Assembly (NCBI GenBank): GCA_004554205.1
Contig: SFNH01000120.1
Location: forward strand, 1-5,289
Source: Clostridium sp.
GTDB taxonomy: Bacteria > Bacillota > Clostridia > Lachnospirales > Lachnospiraceae
Length of the DNA stretch: 5,289 bases
Reading direction: 5' to 3'
Shown here: one piece after another, positions 1 to 5,289 of the stretch
Position numbering within the stretch: position 1 is the stretch's first letter
How the letters are laid out: every line of letters begins with the position of its first letter
The notes under the pieces: generated by a model
Told to the model about the DNA's origin: nothing
The model's database searches: none
What the model saw: only the letters and a program-made list of their open reading frames with translations
Position numbers and translations under genes: made by a program

Positions 1-36
1 GAGGTAGGCGGTAAAATTAAAAACTGGAACACTTAA
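1..36 (+). CDS. possible 3' end of an upstream gene (partial)
   Basis: The first reading frame is open from the left edge to a TAA stop at 34-36 and would encode a C-terminal tail reading EVGGKIKNWNT. The other two forward frames hit stops within the first 12 bases, so this is the only frame in which an upstream gene could enter the window. The stop codon sits at the foot of the strong terminator that begins at 35, which is where the end of a transcribed gene is expected. Eleven residues are too few to name a family and I do not recognise the tail. It could also be chance, since a short open frame at an edge is weak evidence on its own. Confidence 0.45.
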   Translation, partial: EVGGKIKNWNT

Positions 37-73
37 AAGGCTATCAGCAAACAGTTGATAGCCTTTTTCTTTT
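35..73 (+). terminator. intrinsic (rho-independent) terminator
   Basis: A perfect 12-bp stem pairs 35-46 (AAAAGGCTATCA) with 56-67 (TGATAGCCTTTT). It can be extended inward by a G-T wobble and a C-G pair to leave a 5-base loop, AAACA. A T-rich tract follows (64-73, interrupted by one C). The A run at the 5' side of the stem means it may also work on the reverse strand. It ends transcription of whatever lies upstream and isolates the large surface-protein gene, which must therefore use its own promoter. Confidence 0.9.
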
Positions 74-97
74 GCAGGAAACTGCGGATTGCAAACG

Positions 98-112
98 GTA
101 AGTTCCACTTAC
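98..112. promoter_or_regulatory. inverted repeat upstream of the -35, candidate regulator site
   Basis: GTAAGT (98-103) and ACTTAC (107-112) are perfect inverted 6-bp arms around the 3-base spacer TCC. The site ends 7 bp before the TTGACA element, a position typical of an activator or a promoter-proximal operator. It has no T tract after it and is too short for a terminator. The binding protein cannot be named from the sequence, and arms this short can arise by chance. Confidence 0.35.
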
Positions 113-119
113 AAAAGAT

Positions 120-151
120 TTGACAAAAAAATATTTAAAATCATCCATACT
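120..151 (+). promoter_or_regulatory. candidate sigma-A-type promoter of the surface-protein gene
   Basis: A consensus -35 hexamer TTGACA lies at 120-125, followed by an AT-rich spacer. The best -10 match at the downstream side is CATACT (146-151), four of six consensus bases, but the spacer is then 20 bp, longer than the usual 17. No window at 16-18 bp gives a good -10. Another AT-rich hexamer, TAAAAT (136-141), matches five of six but has no good -35 at the right distance. Only about 50 bases separate the -10 from the start codon and a terminator stands upstream, so a promoter must lie here; which -10 is used is uncertain. The poor spacing suggests weak or activator-dependent expression. 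Confidence 0.55.
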
Positions 152-162
152 GTATGAGATGA
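141..162. promoter_or_regulatory. extended imperfect palindrome over the -10 region, candidate operator
   Basis: The core CATAC-T-GTATG (146-156) is a perfect 5-bp inverted repeat around one base. The flanks continue the symmetry: TCATC (141-145) pairs with GATGA (158-162) if one extra A (157) is skipped. The dyad therefore has 10-base arms with one bulge. It covers the proposed -10 and the likely transcription start, where a bound repressor would block RNA polymerase. The RNA could also form a weak hairpin near its 5' end. The regulator is unknown. Confidence 0.4.
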
Positions 163-185
163 ACGAAACCCGATATCAAGATCAT

Positions 186-192
186 AAAGGAG
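186..192 (+). promoter_or_regulatory. ribosome binding site of the large surface-protein gene
   Basis: AAAGGAG is a near-perfect complement of the 16S rRNA 3' end, with 10 bases between it and the ATG at 203. It fixes the start of the large gene at 203 and excludes the next in-frame ATG (242), which has no such site and would remove the basic start of the signal peptide. Confidence 0.85.
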
Positions 193-202
193 AATAAGAA
201 GT

Positions 203-343
203 ATGAAAAGACAGCAATGCAAACGTGGAGCGGCGCTTCTCATGGCAGCCGTTTTGTCTGTGATGGCAGTGATCCCATACCTGCCGGACGGACTTTTTCA
301 GTCGTGGGCGTTCGGGCTGGTGTTCGCCAGTTCCTCACAGGCA
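203..343 (+). other. signal peptide of the surface adhesin
   Basis: Residues 1-8 carry four basic residues (K2, R3, K7, R8). Residues 9-27 form a hydrophobic run of Ala, Leu, Val and Met ending in IPYL. A second, less hydrophobic stretch follows up to FASSSQA. Cleavage is plausible after Ala47 (SQA before GHP) or after Ala42. The segment is somewhat longer than a standard Sec signal, as is common in large Gram-positive surface proteins. Cys6 is too early and lacks a lipobox, so this is not a lipoprotein. The exact cleavage site is a guess. Confidence 0.85.
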
Positions 344-3300
344 GGGCATCCGTATATCCTGGGCACTGTGGAGGGAGAGAGCAAACCGAGCTACTTTCTG
401 TGCCTTGACCATGGCGCGTCGGCACACAGCAATTATGATTATTCCAAAGAAAACAAGGACGTTGACTACGCCAACGGTTCCCAGTGGGAGAAGGAGCTCT
501 TCTGGGCGTACATCATGGCGTTTGGAAGTTATGACGGTGAGAGAAGCGTGGAAAAATATAAAAATCAAATCACCAAGGATCAGGCCCGAAGCGTGGCGTG
601 GAAGCAGGGGACACCGGCAGCCGTTACACAGAAGATCAATGAATTCATGTCCCTAAGCAATATCCCCGCAGGCTGCAAGAGCGCCGAGGATATCTACAGC
701 GTGGTCGGAAGCTACGGGACGAAGGAGACCGCCATAGGCATGAGCAGCCTGCTCTCCGGTCCGAATACGTTAAGCCTTGAAAAGCTCTATAACATTGCGG
801 GACTTGACAGCGCGGCGTCGTTTAAGCGTTACTGTGAGATTAAAGTCGTTCAGCCGGAAGGCGGGAGGTGGACGAACCCGGACACCGGGACGGCGTTTGT
901 CGTGCAGACCGTACAGACGGATACCGGTGATTTTAAGATCGGGTATGTGATGGCGGACGGCACAGCCCCGGCGGCAGGCGAGACGAAGGGCGCGCCGCCG
1001 ATCATCGCCGAAGTGAATTACGACCCGAACGTCTTCAGCATCCGAAAGATCAGCGGGCGGATCGAATACTTTAAGTGCAATGTTCCCGGTTCCCAGCGCC
1101 TCGTCCGTGTAAAGGGAAAGGAAGAGATCACGCCGGTCAGGTTCTACATTACAAACGGCGCAGGAAACACCCAGGGCGGTACAGGCGGTGGCGGCGGTAC
1201 AACAACCACGACCGACGGCGACATCATCTATAAGATCTATGAGCACACCGAGACCTTTGAGAGCAATTATAAGGTGGAGCTTGAAAAGCGTGACTATGAG
1301 ACCGGAAATCCGCTTAAGGGTTCCGTATGGCAGTGCCTGGAGGCGTTCCCTGACCGGAGCAGGCTGTCGGGAAACGAGGAGGCGGGAGGCATACGCGAAG
1401 AAAATATGCGCGAAGAGCCCACCTCATGGAATGACTGGCTCGTGTTTGAGGAGAACATGGTCACGGATGGGAACGGCCATATCAGCCACGAGGATAAGCG
1501 GTATTATGATTTCAAGCAGTATTACTGCAACGGTCATCCCCTCCCGCCGGAACCGGAGCCGGAAGAGGGTGAGGAGGAAGGCGAAGGCGAGGATCTGATG
1601 GAGGAGTGGCAGGCGATGGTGGATGCGTGCGAGGAAAAGGCTGCCTCCTGCACCCCGGGAACCTTCCATCACTGGCTCTGCGGCTCTGAGAGCGAGCCCG
1701 AGGAGGCGGAAGCGTTTGAGAAGTCGGGATGCAAGGCAAACCGGGACGCCGCCTATGAAAATTTCATCAATCTGCGCTATTCCTATACGTTTAGGGAGAC
1801 GAACGCGCGGGACGGCTATATCCTGCACGGGCAGAACGGACACCCGGACGATGTGCCCATCGAGATCATCACGACGGCAGCCTCCGAGGCGGATCAGTCT
1901 GCCGAATGGAGCGCGTGCAGCAATGAGGACATCCGCGTTTCCGGGCATATCAACAACATGATCTTTGAGGATGAGAGTGAGGGAACGGATGAGGATACGT
2001 TAGAGACGGGCATCCCGTTCATGGCGCGTGCCGCCCGTGAGACGGAGCGTCTGGCGGGTCTGATCTTAGGCGGGAGCAGCGATGATACGGCGGCATCCGA
2101 TCCGGACGCGGAGCTTTCAGGGGAAAAGCTGTATCTCACGGAGGTCTATGACCTCTCCCTGATCGAACGCCTTGAGAACCTGCTCAGAAAATTTTTCGGG
2201 CTTCCTGAAAAGTACGCATCCGAGTATCATTACACGGTAAACCTCGTGGCGTCAGAGAGGGAAAGGACAGCCACATCATCCGATGCGTCGGAAACGGACG
2301 AGGATGTGGAAATGACGCTTTTCAATGACCTTGATACGGAAGCGGACAACGTGGGAAATTCGGACAACGTGGGAAATACGGATGATACGGCTCATGCGGA
2401 TAAGGAAGATACCGCGACCGGGAGCAACGCGGCGCTTAAAGAAGCGGCGGATACCGGCGCATATGAAAACGATATCCGTAAGGCAAGCGATTCCGACGCC
2501 GCCTACCGTTACGCGCCCGTGTCAGCCGTTGCCCGCCTGTCCATGAACGGGAGTGACGGGGAAAACGCGGGGAAGGTGCGCCTTGCGAAAGCTTCCGGGG
2601 ACGGCGACTCTTCCGTATCCGGGATAGGCGATTCCCAGCCGCCCGTCACGCCGGGAGAACCGGATAAGACCCTGCATAAGTGGATCGTCCACGACCACCG
2701 CAGCGAAGGGGAGGTACATATCAATAAGCGCGACATGGAGCTCAAGGCGGGCGAGAGCGGGCTTTATGATTCCTACGGAGACACCCAGGGCGATTCCACT
2801 CTTGAGGGCGCGGTCTACGGGCTATTCGCGGCGGATGACATCTATCACCCGGACACGCAGCGCGCGGAGGACGGGTCGGTGGTAAAGGGCAGCGGCATCG
2901 TATTTGACGCGAACGACCTCGTTGCCGTCGCAACGACCGATAAAAACGGAGACGCTTCTTTTATGGCGATCACGGAGATCCCGCATACGACCTACGACTA
3001 CTCGCAGGGAAAGACCGTCACGAGCGGGAAAGCATACCCCGAGAACCTCTTTGATATGGACGGATACCGGAAAGCGAATAACAGAGAGGAAAAGGGGAGA
3101 ATATACCAGGACTGCGCAACGAAGAACGGCTGTCTCTGGATCGGGCGTCCGCTGCTCCTTGGAAACTACTATGTAAAGGAACTGTCCCGGAGCGAGGGGT
3201 ATGAGCTGTCCGTCACCGGGCGCGATAAGGCGCTCACCAACGCGGAAGGGAGCGAACGGGAAAGCTACGGCATGACGGCGGATGCCCTTTCCCATCCTGT

Positions 3301-5289
3301 GGGTAAGGCATGGGTCAAACAGAAGTTAGAATATGCCACTACCTTCCCGGAGGCAAATGAGACGTATGGGAATAAGGCGAACCTGATGTACTTTGAGACC
3401 GCTTCCAACAACGCGGCGCAGGGCTATGACGTCGTGATCGACGGGATCCCGGAGGGTGCGGACATCTTCTATGACAATGTAAGGATCACGCCCGTGACGG
3501 TCCTCGTGCCGGTAAACGGGCACTGGGCGGACGCGACGGAAGAGCCGCTCTACCAGACGGCGGATTCGGATGGCGTCTTAAAGAGGGACATTGACGGCAG
3601 CCCGATCGTTGATAAAGACGCACAGCCGACAATGCCGGTGCCGTATACGGGCTATGCGTACCCGGCGAAGACGCTCGATACTTCGGTGACGGCGGCTGTC
3701 TCCGATACAGCACGGTATGGGGCGGCTTACGAGGATACGCAGGAGAACAAAAACTATGTGAAATATGAGTTTGAGCAGATGGTGCGCCAGATGGGCGGTG
3801 AGACGCCAAAGGACGGGAGCAGCTATTCAGGCCCCACATCCCCGGTGTATGATGAGCCCGCGTCCGGCGGGTACGGTGCGCCGGAGGTGACGGTCGAGGT
3901 AACGGGCGTGGGAACGAACGCGTCCCTGATCGATGCGCTCCTTGATCATCTGGCGGCAAACCGTGTATTCACCTATGCGGGCATACAGGACATCACGGCG
4001 GAGGGAGATACCTGCAGAGTGACCCTTGCGATCGGGATGAGTCCCGGAAAGGACGCACTGTATGAGAAGGACGAAAACGGGGACATTCAGGCGGTGTATC
4101 TCGTAAAACCGAATGATGTGACGGGCCGGTATGTGGTGCGCAAGTACACAGGCAGCGCGGCAGTGGCGACGCAGGTCACTGCGGGGAGCAGCCGGTATTC
4201 TGTGCAGCTCGTCCCGGATTTTGAGATCAATGATGAGGGGCTCCCGGTAGACAGGATGCGCTTTGAAAATGAGTATGACCGGTATCTGAAGTACAATGCC
4301 GGGGATGTGCTCTATGATTACTGGTACGAGGGCATTGCCGGTGAATGGATCGGTCATGCTCCGGTCGCCAGGAAGACGTATGTGTATGATTACGAGGAAA
4401 AGACTGTGGAGGAGAGCAGCGTGAACGCATCAAGGATCCCGCTCGTAGCCTCGCGTGAGGAAGTGGCTGACCGGGTGGGAAGCACCTATGCGGTCTATGA
4501 CAGGGCTTCCGGGCAGTACACGCTCCATGTGGGTACGAGGGATACGGACCTCACCGGCGTAAAGAGCGCTTCCTTCACGATTGCCTTTGACGGTGCGACA
4601 AGGACCGTGACGGAAGAGGACAGCAAAAAACTTGGAAACAATAACGCATGGGAGATCAAAGCGGGCGATACGCTCTCCCTGGCAGAGTATCTCGTCAGAG
4701 TGCAGGGCGCGGGCGTGGGCGCCTTTGCGTGCAGCGATTTTGACCGTGATAAGACCTATATCCGCAATCAGAAGCTGATCTATAATGGGGGGTATGCCAT
4801 GTCTGAGGACGGGAACACCGCAGAGAGTCCTCTGACGCTTGAGGAGCGCCCCATCAGGCAGAAGGTCAAGGTCACAAAGAAGATCGACGAAAAGTCGTAC
4901 AACAACACGAGCTCCTATGCCGCGGTGCATGAGGACTGGTGGACGCGGATGTTCGGCGGCTTTGACGGGACAAAAGCTGCGGATAAGATGCCGGGCTTCC
5001 GGTTTAAGACCTACCTTAGATCGAACCTTGAGCGCCTCTACCGCGACGAGAGCGGCGCGGTCACATGGCAGGATAAAAACGGGGAGGAGTATGCGGGGAA
5101 TGATGCGGGGCTTCTTGCCGCAAAGCGCAAGTTCCCGGCGCTTGTAGAGACGGTCTACACGAAAGCGCTCCATAAGACCGACCCGTTAAAGAAGGATCCC
5201 CGCGATGCCGTCACGGCGAACACGGCGCTTTACAGCTACACGGACGGGCTCATAAACGCAGAGCAGAATCCGGGCTACACGGCAGTCCT
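203..5289 (+). CDS. giant secreted Cna-B/SpaA-type surface adhesin, 3' end cut by window
   Basis: The frame is open from the ATG at 203 through 1,695 codons to the window edge, with no stop and no frameshift. The start has a strong ribosome site and opens a signal peptide (basic MKRQQCKR, then a hydrophobic core). Domains in order: a thioester-domain-like head (about 48-250, candidate Cys67); a Gly/Thr linker (325-339); a Cna-B-like domain (357-543) with a Glu- and Cys-rich insert; an acidic low-complexity stretch (about 575-830); a second Cna-B-like domain (837-1003); a strand-rich region without a recognised fold (1004-1551), with a Gly/Ser/Pro linker at about 1202-1228; and the start of a third Cna-B-like domain (from 1552). 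Known members of this type, usually annotated as SpaA isopeptide-forming pilin-related or Cna B-type proteins of gut Clostridia, are secreted and displayed on the cell surface. A role in adhesion is inferred. A sortase signal or C-terminal membrane anchor would lie beyond the edge. The family call is firm; ligand and anchoring are unknown. Confidence 0.93.
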   Translation, partial: MKRQQCKRGAALLMAAVLSVMAVIPYLPDGLFQSWAFGLVFASSSQAGHPYILGTVEGESKPSYFLCLDHGASAHSNYDYSKENKDVDYANGSQWEKELFWAYIMAFGSYDGERSVEKYKNQITKDQARSVAWKQGTPAAVTQKINEFMSLSNIPAGCKSAEDIYSVVGSYGTKETAIGMSSLLSGPNTLSLEKLYNIAGLDSAASFKRYCEIKVVQPEGGRWTNPDTGTAFVVQTVQTDTGDFKIGYVMADGTAPAAGETKGAPPIIAEVNYDPNVFSIRKISGRIEYFKCNVPGSQRLVRVKGKEEITPVRFYITNGAGNTQGGTGGGGGTTTTTDGDIIYKIYEHTETFESNYKVELEKRDYETGNPLKGSVWQCLEAFPDRSRLSGNEEAGGIREENMREEPTSWNDWLVFEENMVTDGNGHISHEDKRYYDFKQYYCNGHPLPPEPEPEEGEEEGEGEDLMEEWQAMVDACEEKAASCTPGTFHHWLCGSESEPEEAEAFEKSGCKANRDAAYENFINLRYSYTFRETNARDGYILHGQNGHPDDVPIEIITTAASEADQSAEWSACSNEDIRVSGHINNMIFEDESEGTDEDTLETGIPFMARAARETERLAGLILGGSSDDTAASDPDAELSGEKLYLTEVYDLSLIERLENLLRKFFGLPEKYASEYHYTVNLVASERERTATSSDASETDEDVEMTLFNDLDTEADNVGNSDNVGNTDDTAHADKEDTATGSNAALKEAADTGAYENDIRKASDSDAAYRYAPVSAVARLSMNGSDGENAGKVRLAKASGDGDSSVSGIGDSQPPVTPGEPDKTLHKWIVHDHRSEGEVHINKRDMELKAGESGLYDSYGDTQGDSTLEGAVYGLFAADDIYHPDTQRAEDGSVVKGSGIVFDANDLVAVATTDKNGDASFMAITEIPHTTYDYSQGKTVTSGKAYPENLFDMDGYRKANNREEKGRIYQDCATKNGCLWIGRPLLLGNYYVKELSRSEGYELSVTGRDKALTNAEGSERESYGMTADALSHPVGKAWVKQKLEYATTFPEANETYGNKANLMYFETASNNAAQGYDVVIDGIPEGADIFYDNVRITPVTVLVPVNGHWADATEEPLYQTADSDGVLKRDIDGSPIVDKDAQPTMPVPYTGYAYPAKTLDTSVTAAVSDTARYGAAYEDTQENKNYVKYEFEQMVRQMGGETPKDGSSYSGPTSPVYDEPASGGYGAPEVTVEVTGVGTNASLIDALLDHLAANRVFTYAGIQDITAEGDTCRVTLAIGMSPGKDALYEKDENGDIQAVYLVKPNDVTGRYVVRKYTGSAAVATQVTAGSSRYSVQLVPDFEINDEGLPVDRMRFENEYDRYLKYNAGDVLYDYWYEGIAGEWIGHAPVARKTYVYDYEEKTVEESSVNASRIPLVASREEVADRVGSTYAVYDRASGQYTLHVGTRDTDLTGVKSASFTIAFDGATRTVTEEDSKKLGNNNAWEIKAGDTLSLAEYLVRVQGAGVGAFACSDFDRDKTYIRNQKLIYNGGYAMSEDGNTAESPLTLEERPIRQKVKVTKKIDEKSYNNTSSYAAVHEDWWTRMFGGFDGTKAADKMPGFRFKTYLRSNLERLYRDESGAVTWQDKNGEEYAGNDAGLLAAKRKFPALVETVYTKALHKTDPLKKDPRDAVTANTALYSYTDGLINAEQNPGYTAV
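344..952 (+). other. thioester-domain-like adhesive head (residues about 48-250)
   Basis: Gram-positive thioester domains sit just after the signal peptide and carry three motifs: an aromatic or Leu followed by the thioester Cys, a TQxA-hydrophobic-Trp motif, and a later hydrophobic-Gln-hydrophobic strand that supplies the Gln. Here YFLCLDHG puts Cys67 in the first motif. LFWAYIMAFGSY (99-110) resembles the helix these domains carry next. DQARSVAW (126-133) is a divergent TQxA-like motif, with two extra residues between Gln and Trp. VVQTVQ (233-238) offers Gln235 or Gln238 as partner, about 170 residues after the Cys. Known domains of this type bind host proteins covalently. The position and motif order fit well; the divergent middle motif and extra cysteines (158, 211) are reasons for caution. 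Confidence 0.55.
1271..1831 (+). other. first Cna-B/SpaA-like domain with acidic, Cys-rich insert (residues 357-543)
   Basis: The domain opens with KVELEKRDYETGNPLKGSVW, the usual first strand and turn of a Cna-B fold, with Lys362 as the likely isopeptide lysine. It closes with YSYTFRETNARDGYILHG (526-543), the familiar strand with the conserved Glu (Glu532) followed by a GY turn. At about 187 residues it is roughly twice the normal Cna-B length. The extra part includes a Pro/Glu run at 448-463 and cysteines at 442, 476, 483, 493 and 510, with Cys378 just before it and Cys572 just after the domain. The preceding Gly/Thr linker (1175-1219, residues 325-339) separates it from the head. The acceptor Asn or Asp of the isopeptide cannot be assigned without a structure. 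Confidence 0.75.
2343..2378 (+). repeat. 18-bp tandem repeat, two copies, inside the acidic linker
   Basis: Two adjacent 18-base units (2343-2360 and 2361-2378) share their first 17 bases, CGGACAACGTGGGAAAT, and differ only at the last. They keep the reading frame and encode DNVGN twice (residues 715-719 and 721-725). They sit in a low-complexity acidic stretch rich in Asp, Ser, Ala and Thr (about 575-830) that joins two folded domains. The near-perfect identity suggests recent duplication by slippage; copy number may vary between strains without breaking the gene. Confidence 0.9.
2711..3211 (+). other. second Cna-B/SpaA-like domain (residues 837-1003)
   Basis: EVHINKRDMELK (837-848) is a typical first strand, with Lys842 as the likely isopeptide lysine. 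LEGAVYGLFAADD (867-879) is the conserved second strand of SpaA-type domains. VAVATTDKNGDASF (907-920) is the strand-turn-strand in which the Asp/Asn-Gly turn is usual. LGNYYVKELSRSEGYELS is the closing strand, with Glu993 as the conserved catalytic Glu before the GY motif. Between the third and last strands there is an insert of about 60 residues holding Cys971 and Cys977, close enough for a disulfide. All landmarks are in the normal order, so this is the best-supported domain of the protein. Confidence 0.85.
3212..4855 (+). other. strand-rich region without a recognised domain (residues 1004-1551)
   Basis: This part of the protein alternates polar and hydrophobic residues in the manner of beta strands, with stretches such as YDVVIDGIPEGADIFYDNV and YLVKPNDVTGRYVVRKY. 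A Gly/Ser/Pro/Tyr-rich linker (about 1202-1228) splits it into two blocks of roughly 200 and 320 residues. Only two cysteines are present (1271, 1510). I see no Lys-start plus Glu-GY pair that would mark another complete Cna-B repeat, and no enzyme motif. It probably forms further immunoglobulin-like or prealbumin-like stalk modules, but that is inference. Confidence 0.5.
4856..5289 (+). other. start of a third Cna-B-like domain (residues 1552 on), cut by window
   Basis: RQKVKVTKKIDEKSYN (from 1552) resembles a Cna-B first strand, with Lys1559 or Lys1560 as the candidate isopeptide lysine. A long polar insert with a Trp pair follows, then GFRFKTYLRSNLERLYRDES (1598-1617), which fits the second strand of an enlarged domain and leads into a Gly-turn strand, AVTWQDKNGEEY. 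The closing strand with its conserved Glu is not in view, so the domain runs past the right edge. The call rests on the first half only. Confidence 0.6.

Noticed and set aside
71..95. TTTGCA and TGCAAA inverted arms after the terminator.
   Set aside because: Six-base arms with a 13-base gap in AT-rich DNA are expected by chance, and the first arm overlaps the T tract of the terminator.
136..141. TAAAAT as an alternative -10 element.
   Set aside because: It matches the consensus well, but no acceptable -35 lies 16-18 bp upstream; kept only as an alternative in the promoter entry.
217..408. A short + strand open frame near the start of the large gene.
   Set aside because: It overlaps the signal peptide coding region in another frame and lacks its own ribosome site; the frame starting at 203 has the signal peptide and the AAAGGAG.
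770..1246. A 158-codon reverse-strand open frame.
   Set aside because: It is antisense to the thioester-like head and the linker, which are clearly coding on the + strand; there are no family features in its product.
3827..4357. A 176-codon reverse-strand open frame.
   Set aside because: It is antisense to the stalk region, and its product is a generic Arg/Ile/His-rich sequence without a domain or start signal.
4430..5173. A 247-codon reverse-strand open frame, the longest on that strand.
   Set aside because: It lies wholly inside the large gene, its protein shows no recognisable motif and is rich in Arg, Leu and Val, as expected from reading GC-rich codons backwards, and I see no ribosome site at its start.

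Overview
The window is one very large open reading frame on the + strand (203 to past the right edge), with a short, regulation-rich intergenic region in front of it and what may be the last codons of an upstream gene at the left edge. The big gene has no stop in 1,695 complete codons, so it is cut by the window end and its C-terminus is not visible. The reverse-strand open frames across it are shadows of its GC-rich codons.

The organism is most likely a Gram-positive gut-type Clostridia, probably Lachnospiraceae or a relative. Three things point there: a strong AAAGGAG ribosome site, an AT-rich leader with a TTGACA-type promoter in front of a GC-rich gene favouring ACG, GCG, CCG and AAG codons, and a protein type I associate with these bacteria (giant SpaA/Cna-B prealbumin-fold surface proteins). 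Such proteins are often carried on integrative conjugative elements, but nothing in this window proves that it is one.

Layout: 1-36, possible 3' end of an upstream gene (stop TAA at 34-36). 35-73, a strong intrinsic terminator. 98-162, two inverted repeats around a candidate promoter with a -35 at 120-125. 186-192, the ribosome site. 203 onward, the surface protein.

The predicted protein reads, in order: signal peptide (residues about 1-47); thioester-domain-like adhesive head (about 48-250) with Cys67 as candidate thioester Cys; a strand-rich stretch and a Gly/Thr linker (325-339); a first Cna-B/SpaA-like domain (about 357-543) with a Glu-rich, Cys-rich insert; a long acidic low-complexity stretch (about 575-830) with an 18-bp tandem repeat; a second Cna-B/SpaA-like domain (about 837-1003); a strand-rich region without a recognised domain (about 1004-1551); and the beginning of a third Cna-B-like domain (from about 1552). 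The picture is a long, wall-attached or membrane-attached adhesin: a reactive tip held away from the cell by a rigid stalk of isopeptide-stabilised domains. The attachment signal and any sortase gene would lie beyond the right edge. I see no RNA gene, CRISPR array, insertion sequence or new multi-gene system here.
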